Shown here in pieces: positions 60,201-64,000 of a DNA stretch of 64,000 bases (position 1 is its first letter; each line of letters opens with the position of its first letter). Below the pieces are notes generated by a model, which ran no database searches, had not been told where the DNA came from, and saw only the letters and a program-made list of their open reading frames with translations. The stretch covers positions 1-64,000 of the forward strand of contig OZ241745.1 in NCBI GenBank assembly GCA_965201115.1, given 5' to 3'. Source of the DNA: JANQOH01 sp965201115 (GTDB taxonomy: Bacteria > Pseudomonadota > Alphaproteobacteria > UBA7887). Made by a program: the position numbers and the translations under genes.

Positions 60201-60791
60201 GCCGTTCCCGCGGTGGGTGCCGGTGAGGCCGCGCACGCCCGCCCCCGTCGCCTCGATGGCGCCGCCGCTCATGTCGATGGTTATGTTGCCCGTCGCCTGG
60301 TGGTGACCCAGGACGACGCCGCCCGTCGCCCCCGTTCTCGACAGGGATCCGCCGGTCACGTCGATGCCGACGTTGCCCGTCCCGCTCTCACGCCTGCCCC
60401 AGATGGCATAGGCCCCCGTACCCCGCGTCTCGATGGAGCCGCCGCTCATGCGGATGACCATGGCGCCGCCGCCAGTCGCCCCGTAGTGCCGGGCATACAT
60501 GCCGTGACCGGCGGATCCCCTGCCCACGACGGTTCCGGCCGTCATGCGAAACTCGATGCCGCCGGTACCGCCGTGCTCAGCCAGGATGCTCACCTCGTTG
60601 TCGGTGGCGTGGTCGATGCCGGCGTTCCCCGGGGCGATGAGGATGTCGTTCGCGCCGCTGGATTCGACGCATTGGATATTCCCGCTGCCGGTGTGCGGCC
60701 CGCCGCGGCACACGTTCGTCTGCGCCGGCGCCTCGGCGGCCCACAAGGCGAGCGCGAGAAGTAACGCCGGCGCGAGCGCCCGGGCGCTCAT
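54270..60791 (-). CDS. Large autotransporter (type Va) with repetitive passenger
   Basis: A 2173-aa outer-membrane protein. A signal peptide covers ~1-23 (ALLLALALWAAEAPAQ). A ~1850-aa passenger of Gly/Thr/Val-rich beta-helix repeats includes an early block with the ~30-residue pattern GGSIETRGTGAYAIWGR, a middle part with two DYDA.WK units, and a later block of exact 81-residue units (SGGTVTVAGGGKLTGVEGV...). The C-terminal ~270 residues form a translocator barrel (FAISVHHVRGRADVD ... AGADWSMVEMSSF) ending in the signature aromatic LTVRF. Such proteins display adhesins or enzymes; no catalytic motif was seen. A 13-bp homopolymer 16 bp before the ATG suggests phase-variable expression. Confidence 0.88.
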   Translation of the reverse strand: MSARALAPALLLALALWAAEAPAQTNVCRGGPHTGSGNIQCVESSGANDILIAPGNAGIDHATDNEVSILAEHGGTGGIEFRMTAGTVVGRGSAGHGMYARHYGATGGGAMVIRMSGGSIETRGTGAYAIWGRRESGTGNVGIDVTGGSLSRTGATGGVVLGHHQATGNITIDMSGGAIEATGAGVRGLTGTHRGNGNLTIGLTGGSIATPGVGIGATRGVSSTAGNVAVTLSGATATVKTTDSTAHGVSAQNSGSGNTAIAMRGGLVETTGNGARGLSAYSGYTGTSPSNVSIVLEGGTVRTRGGTHTVATFNLYAHGVYAESNNGRHNVSVRMTGGDVETAGAGANGILVFKRGPAGAGSIEMTGGSIWTAGDDAHGAYVHMYDTATSTEGLSIDAAGEISVEGLNARGLLGLHAGLGSAAITTGAAAAIEAPFAVGMEGRLTNDASAAGRILVTHAGAVEARDAGILAWARRSSGHTMGAGATTADDAARTTPMIRVASSGTVTVGASATDAFIRFRIAGDDETLSTAEQAVLDAITDNDSAALTTALAALPADDYDAAWKAEARELLRRRSAAPTGDGPLAHAAAEEILGLSRAGVRAMALSHTAIADRVRAGDALSAAERAALTAVLTKGAAGTELETALTALPDADYDADWKNAVRQHALTYNAGDIHVDVTGGAIDAEGNGVEALYVVPHASNGAIAVTVSAGARVTGGAKGIYVRGAGVTSGVRNQRVTVHGSAMGGTGAGVHLFGGGAVTVGAGGEVSATSGVAILGDGGGPLTAAVSGTVTGAIRVDGGGSLTANVMAGGVVTGTIHDPQTALAVAGSIGRILYASGGTVTVSGSGTLTGVEGVAIESAMGALTVTVNDGIRVEGDVKSGGTLTATVNAGGAVTGTIHNPESPLTVSGSVGRVLYASGGTVTVAGGGKLTGVEGVAAESTAGALTVTVNDEGRVEGDIKSGGTLSATVEAGGVVTGTIHNPQASFTVSGSVGRVLYASGGMVTVAGGAKLTGVDGTAAESTMGALTVTVRDEGRVEGDVKSGGTLMATVEAGGVVTGTIRNPAAMTVGGSVGRILYDNGGTVTVAGGGAVTGVDNDGTTEAIRADAGNLDVTVMANGAVTGLVEGRGDGNLEVDVAGAVTGDIAERGAGDLEVSVAGTVTGGVVGEGAGEHTVTVASSGAIAGTVRLPAGAALTVSGDVGRVHYDNGGAVTVNASGEITGLDIDGTKEAIRGDAGNLAVTVHGTVAGNIEARGDGDLTVTVSETGTINGEIFGRGGGVHTIEIAEKARVLGTVHNPKSGTTIRGAAGRVLFDNGGALTIAATGRIAGIDGEAIRADAGALDVTVASGGAVMGRIEGRGAGAMTVNVSGAVTGAIHGKGAGKHEVTVASGGVVTGDIVDLEAGGLVASVAGRMTGDIEERGAGDLTASVAGRVTGDIEERGAGDLTATVTGTVTGGIRGMGAGSHAVAVMAGGAVTGTVHLPTSAMTVAGRVGRVLYDNGGAVTVASGGAVTGVESDGTTEAIRSAAGDLTVDVAARATVTGDIRGEGAGDLKVDVSGKVEGGIFGRGGGEHDVHVKSGGSVEGLIRLAASTVTVDGAARSVLFDRGGTVSVNAGGRLSNLDGRAAVRSASGDLTVTVNGNVVGNIEDLGPGALTVAVANALTGDVIGGGGGAHRLTVASDAVFRGNVRGVEFIAVAGDAEGMLHVPAGGAVEIAADGALVGAENAEGRRVAVLAETGALDMTVDGAVQGAVEARDAGAASTVTVGAGGEIDGRVALAGTGSTVEVNGAVQSVEAPRGAVTVGANGRIEDDDIVAERVTITAAAGESDEEAAQRIGGGRIDSSNAAIVLKREGRADSMLRITADGRIEVGPEPRHRVYEALPSVLLALNALPAHGDRFAAAGAPRGAFARLDAAGGDRHPASSTAQAHHDYRRFGFEAGIEGAAGERGVFAISVHHVRGRADVDTDADTEAGGGRVEITGTGARISGAWLPAENVYVSAQAAATLYEADLDSDAALEGALARDLSGRGYAAGVEIGRRLELGRVTLTPRAGADWSMVEMSSFTDSVNERVSLDAGRRITARAGVRAESAALPGGAGAMFATLDLERELSGAMETTAADRPPFKAEAEATWARLGLGAAHEWADGRIALRANANYAAAPHGNRDFTGSATLTVRF
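57520..58430 (-). repeat. 243-bp in-frame tandem repeats in the autotransporter passenger
   Basis: The landmark GTATCGTG recurs at 57614, 57857, 58100 and 58343, spaced exactly 243 bp (81 codons), with neighbouring sequence nearly identical between units. Copy-number change by recombination would keep the reading frame. Confidence 0.8.
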
Positions 60792-60795
60792 GCCG

Positions 60796-60804
60796 CGCCC
60801 CTCC
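60796..60804 (-). promoter_or_regulatory. Ribosome-binding site of the autotransporter gene
   Basis: GGGAGGGG on the minus strand lies about 5 bp before the ATG at 60791, an unusually strong site. It is separated from the poly-C tract by only about 3 bp, so tract length could alter access to it. Confidence 0.6.
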
Positions 60805-60807
60805 CGC

Positions 60808-60820
60808 GGGGGGGGGGGGG
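60808..60820 (-). promoter_or_regulatory. 13-bp homopolymer (C13 on the coding strand) upstream of the autotransporter
   Basis: Thirteen consecutive G on the plus strand, 17-29 bp before the ATG. The sequence TGCAAATAAAC just upstream on the minus strand is the only AT-rich stretch nearby and may be the -10 area. Such tracts slip during replication and switch surface-protein genes in other bacteria; here switching is inferred. Confidence 0.65.
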
Positions 60821-60934
60821 TACGTTTATTTGCACGGCAAGCGCGGGCGCAAACCCTCGGTACGGGCGGGGCATGGTCATGACGGAGCGCTCCTCGGCGG
60901 AAATGGACGCCACACGGACGTCGTCAATATACCG

Positions 60935-62012
60935 CACGCGGCGCGCGGGCGCAAACGCCTCGGGGCGCGGGGCGCTTCCCGGGTGCGCGGGCGTCTCGCC
61001 CGCAAGTCGCAACCACCGCGAACGCCGACGGGCGGGGCGCGGTGACCGCGACTCTTCTCGGCGGCATCGCGCGGGTCGGCGACGTGCGGGCTGGAAGCCC
61101 GCGCACCCAGGAAGCGCGCCGGAGCGGGCGGGGGCGCCGTTGCGGGGCTCCGCGGGGCTCGACAGTTCCGATCGTTGGCGGGAGGGGCGCAACGGCTGCG
61201 CCCTTCCCGGCAATGCCGCGGCGAGCGGGAACGTGCGGGCAGGATGCCCGCGGTCCCGGGCCCCGCCTTCGGCGGGGTTGCGCCTCTCCCCGGCGGCATC
61301 GCGCGGGGCAGCGACGTGCGGGCGGGGACGCCCGCGCACCCGGGAAGCGCGCCGGAGCGGGCGGGGCATTGCGGGGATCCGCGGGGCTCGGGGCTGTCGA
61401 GACGCTTGCGGTCCCGGGAAGCGCGCGCCCTCCTGCCGACGCCGCGGTGGGCGGGAACGTGCGGGCTGGAAGCCCGCGGTCCCGGGCCCCGCCTTTGGCG
61501 GGGTTGCGTCTCTCCCCGGCAGGCGACGTGCGGGGCGGCGACGTGCGGGCGAGACGCCCGCGCACCCGGGAAGCGCGCCGGAGCGGGCGGGGGCGCCGTT
61601 GCGGGGCGTTGCGGGGCTCCGCGGGGCTCGACCGTTCCGATCGTTGGCGGGAGGGGCGTAACGGCTGCGCCCTTCCCGGCAATGCCGCGGTGGGCGGGAA
61701 CGTGCGGGCTGGAAGCCCGCGGTCCCGGGCCCCGCCTTCGGCGGGGTTGCGCCTCTCCCCGGCGGCATTGTGCGGGGCGGCGACGTGCGGGCGAGACGCC
61801 CGCGCACCCGGGAAGCGCGCCGGAGCGGGCGGGGGCGCCGTTGCGGGGCATTGCGGGGATCCGCGGGGCTCGACAGTGCTGATCGTTGGCGGGAGGGGCG
61901 TAACGGCTGCGCCCTTCCCGGCAATGCCGCGGTGGGCGGGAACGTGCGGGCAGGATGCCCGCGGTCCCGGGCCCCGCCTTCGGCGGGGTTGCGCCTCTCC
62001 CGGCGGGCGCCG
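60935..62012 (+). repeat. ~1.1-kb array of family A REP-like elements
   Basis: Alternating element types fill the gap between the autotransporter and rpn genes. One type carries TGCGGGCTGGAAGCCCGC, another GTGCGGGCGAGACGCCCGC, several end in CCGCCTTCGGCGGGG. A higher-order unit starts at ~61148, 61618 and 61864 with GCTCGACAGTTCCGATCG (and variants), followed by GTTGGCGGGAGGGGCG and AACGGCTGCGCCCTTCCCGG, showing duplication of multi-element blocks. Open frames across it are by-products of repeat structure. No gene is supported here. Confidence 0.8.
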
Positions 62013-62025
62013 CGCGGGCGCGCGG

Positions 62026-63180
62026 TCAGCGGCGGCGGGCGATCTCCTCGGCGCGCGTCAGAAACTCGGCGCCGGTCGCGCACACGATTACCGCGTCGCC
62101 CACCTCCTCGAGTCGGTCCGGATCGTCCACGCCCGCGACCGCCGCCGCCAGGCGCGAAGCCGCCTCCGCCCCGAACTTGCGGCCCGCCTGCCGCGCCAGA
62201 AGCGCACGCTCGCGCTCGAGACCGCGCGCCTCGCCAAGCGCTTCGCCGCGCTCAAGGCCCCGCGCTTCGCCGCGCGCTTCGCCGCGCTCGAGACCGCGCG
62301 CCTCGCCAAGCGCTTCGCTGCGCGCCGCGCTGCGCGCCGCGATGCGCGCCGCGATGCGTTCCGCGCTGCGCGCCGCGCGCTCGGCGACCCACTCGTCGAG
62401 CCGTTCCGCAAACAACGATTCCATCGCGTCCAAATCCTCCAAATCGCCGACACGCCTCAAACGCGCAGCCAGCGCGCCGTCCGAAGCCCCGAACCGGTTC
62501 GCCTCGAGCATGTGCCGAAGCGTCGCGCCGAACGCACGGCGCAAACTTGCATGCTCCGGACCCGAAAGCAACCGCCGCAACGCCGCGACAACCGCCGGCA
62601 TAGCCTCCGGATCGCCGTGCTCAAGCGCAAAACGCGCCGACACAACGTTGCCCTCGGGCAAATCCTCCGGACGCAGACGATGAACATCGAGCAGCAGGTA
62701 ACCCTGCCGGGGCTGAAAGCGCTCCAGCGCCGCCTCCGCAGGCGCTATCGCATCCCGGACGTCGAAAGCCGCCGACCAACGCGCCCGACCGTTGTAAACG
62801 ACAATCGGCAGAACCGGCGGAAGCGGCCCCTTATGGTCCTCCCGGCGAAGCCGCGCATACAACTGGGCCGTGTACGCAAGCACGCGCAACGCCATGTCGG
62901 TATCGACCGACGACTGAAACTCGAGCATGACGAGCAGATACACCCAGCCGGTCGAGCCGTCGGCGGCTCGGTAGCGCAGACGCCACACGCGATCGCCCCG
63001 CGTCCGCCGCAGCTTCTCGTCCACGTAATCCGGCGACGCCGGCTCAAGGCTGGCGAGATCGAGGCGGGAGACATCGAACGCCGCATCCAGCACCAGCCGC
63101 ATGAACCCCCTGAGCAGGTCGGCGACCGCCCGCTCGTGGTCGAAAAACAGTTTAAGGGACGCGTCGTGTATTTCGCGCAT
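62026..63180 (-). CDS. Rpn-family recombination-promoting nuclease
   Basis: A 384-aa protein of the Rpn/YhgA (PD-(D/E)xK 'transposase_31') family. HDASLKLFFDHERAVADLLRGF is the family N-terminus, and LLVMLEFQSSVDTDMALRVLAYTAQLY holds the E-x-Q form of the nuclease core. VLPIVVYNG and ARLRREDHKG follow. The C-terminal ~120 residues are helical with an ERGEAR/GLERGEA repeat. Rpn proteins are DNA nucleases that raise RecA-independent recombination. Start ATG 63180 is chosen because an earlier ATG lies inside a TATAAT box at 63188-63193. The gene lies beside the largest repeat array in the window. Confidence 0.85.
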   Translation of the reverse strand: MREIHDASLKLFFDHERAVADLLRGFMRLVLDAAFDVSRLDLASLEPASPDYVDEKLRRTRGDRVWRLRYRAADGSTGWVYLLVMLEFQSSVDTDMALRVLAYTAQLYARLRREDHKGPLPPVLPIVVYNGRARWSAAFDVRDAIAPAEAALERFQPRQGYLLLDVHRLRPEDLPEGNVVSARFALEHGDPEAMPAVVAALRRLLSGPEHASLRRAFGATLRHMLEANRFGASDGALAARLRRVGDLEDLDAMESLFAERLDEWVAERAARSAERIAARIAARSAARSEALGEARGLERGEARGEARGLERGEALGEARGLERERALLARQAGRKFGAEAASRLAAAVAGVDDPDRLEEVGDAVIVCATGAEFLTRAEEIARRR

Positions 63181-63187
63181 GGCCGTC

Positions 63188-63193
63188 ATTATA
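63188..63193 (-). promoter_or_regulatory. Consensus -10 box (TATAAT) for a leaderless rpn transcript
   Basis: TATAAT on the minus strand ends 7 bp before the ATG at 63180, so transcription should begin at or next to the start codon. No clear -35 TTGACA was found at the right spacing. Confidence 0.55.
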
Positions 63194-63269
63194 GCACATG
63201 GCGCCGAACGAAGGCGCCCCCCGGGGATCGGCGGCATTGTGCGGGGCGCAAACGCCGCGACTCTCCCGG

Positions 63270-63345
63270 CGGCGCCGCGGCGGGCGGGAACGTGCGGGCT
63301 GGAAGCCCGCGGTCCCGGGCCCCGCCTTCGGCGGGGTTGCGCCTC
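63270..63345 (+). repeat. Family A REP-like element between rpn and plsY
   Basis: GAACGTGCGGGCTGGAAGCC, CGCGGTCCCGGGCCCCGCC and CCGCCTTCGGCGGGG, the same order as the array at 60935-62012. It lies just downstream of plsY on the same side. Confidence 0.75.
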
Positions 63346-63372
63346 ACTCGGCGGCAGAGGGCGGCGGGGCGG

Positions 63373-64000
63373 TTACCGGGGCGGGGGGGAGGCGCCGAAT
63401 TTCGGCTCTTCGCCGGACAGGAGGCGGCGGATGTTGGCGTGGTGGCGGAGGATTACGAGCAGGGAGACGAGCGCCGCGACCTGGGCCTGCTGCGGGGCGC
63501 CGGGGAGCCACCAGGGGAGCGCGCCGTCGAACTGCGCGTCAAGCATCGCCCAGAAGGCGACCGGCGCGGCGATCATGGCGGCGATGGCGGCGAGGGACGA
63601 GTAGCGCGCCAGCGCGGCGACCGCCAGCCATGTCAGCGCAGCCGCGAGCGCGACCGGCCAGCTGAACACGAACAACACGCCGAACGCGGTCGCCACGCCC
63701 TTGCCGCCGCGAAACCGCAGCCATGGCGGGAACATGTGGCCCAACACGACGGCGGCGCCGGCGATCGCCTGGATGTCGGGCCCGTAGAAGCCCGCGGCGA
63801 AGACCGCGGCCGCGCCCTTGCCGGCGTCGAGCAGCAGGGTGGCGAGCGCGAGGCCGCGGCGGCCGGTGCGCAGCACATTGGTCGCGCCGATATTGCCCGA
63901 GCCGATGCGGCGGATATCCCCCGCGCCCGCCAGCCGCGCGAGCAGCAGGCCGAACGGGATCGAGCCGAGGAGGAACGCCATCGCGCCGCCCGCGTAAAGC
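63373..64000 (-). CDS. plsY: Glycerol-3-phosphate acyltransferase (5' end outside the window)
   Basis: The visible ~209 residues are a polytopic PlsY. GSIPFGLLLARLAG, the GSGNIGATNVLRTG catalytic/phosphate loop, then GAAVVLGHMFPPWLRFRGGKGVATAFG are the three conserved loops. The frame continues past base 63981 to the window edge (LYAGGAMAFLLG), and PlsY normally has a few more residues before this helix, so the start is off the edge. It uses acyl-phosphate to make 1-acylglycerol 3-phosphate, the first step of phospholipid synthesis. Confidence 0.92.
   Translation of the reverse strand, partial: LYAGGAMAFLLGSIPFGLLLARLAGAGDIRRIGSGNIGATNVLRTGRRGLALATLLLDAGKGAAAVFAAGFYGPDIQAIAGAAVVLGHMFPPWLRFRGGKGVATAFGVLFVFSWPVALAAALTWLAVAALARYSSLAAIAAMIAAPVAFWAMLDAQFDGALPWWLPGAPQQAQVAALVSLLVILRHHANIRRLLSGEEPKFGASPPPR

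Noticed and set aside
55000..60700. Several long plus-strand frames opposite the autotransporter
   Set aside because: Low-complexity Arg/Pro/Thr sequences mirror the Gly/Thr/Val repeats on the coding strand; no domain or start signal was seen.
60935..62012. Regularly spaced repeats that might be a CRISPR array
   Set aside because: Units are GC hairpins of several types with variable spacing, spacers are themselves repeated, and no cas genes are present.

Overview
The window is one contiguous, very GC-rich stretch of a Gram-negative chromosome. It reads as an alphaproteobacterium, probably Rhodospirillales-like. The support is gene order (mlaD / small ORF / DUF2155 / aat; thrC / M16 peptidase; thrB / rnhA; dapA / smpB), an alphaproteobacterial 42-aa aa3-oxidase subunit IV gene, MmcB, and an outer-membrane autotransporter. 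I see no rRNA, tRNA or CRISPR array. Assignment below class level is inference.

Layout. 1-4.5 kb: end of an ABC permease, mlaD, DUF2155, aat and a class A penicillin-binding protein. 4.7-21 kb, defence island 1: an orphan beta-class DNA methyltransferase, a TPR protein, then a three-gene DISARM-like operon (giant helicase/DUF1998 protein with a nuclease-like tail, SNF2 helicase, Eco57I-type methylase), followed by a convergent Dam-type methylase/HNH nuclease pair. 21-32.5 kb: housekeeping (thrC, M16 peptidase, TusA, GNAT, YqgE, DsbD-like, peroxiredoxin, rnhA, thrB, peptidoglycan-binding protein, SDR, RraA-like, MmcB, CoxIV). 32.7-38.8 kb, defence island 2: a two-gene unit (143-aa protein plus an ImmA/IrrE-like protein without HExxH), an AT-rich membrane protein, a truncated DUF499 ATPase, and a methylase/putative nuclease pair. 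39-54 kb: glycosyltransferases, acyl-CoA carboxylase, luciferase-like oxidoreductase, an SDR remnant joined in frame to a P450, DjlA-like protein, glutathione peroxidase, smpB, dapA, acyl-CoA ligase, an orphan ParA-like ATPase and PepF. 54-64 kb: a 2173-aa autotransporter behind a 13-bp G/C homopolymer, a ~1.1-kb repeat array, an Rpn-family nuclease and plsY, which runs off the end.

Two dispersed repeat families link the regions. One is a REP-like element (a GC hairpin followed by a UUCG-type hairpin) at nine or more intergenic sites. The other is a shorter element centred on GCGAATCG and TGTACAT; its two closest copies lie just 3' of the two large defence modules.

Best candidates for undescribed biology: the DISARM-like operon with its nuclease-like tail and a composition break in the methylase recognition region; the 143-aa / pseudo-ImmA pair with its membrane-protein neighbour; and the homopolymer-controlled autotransporter. 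All family assignments come from motifs read by eye; no database search was run.
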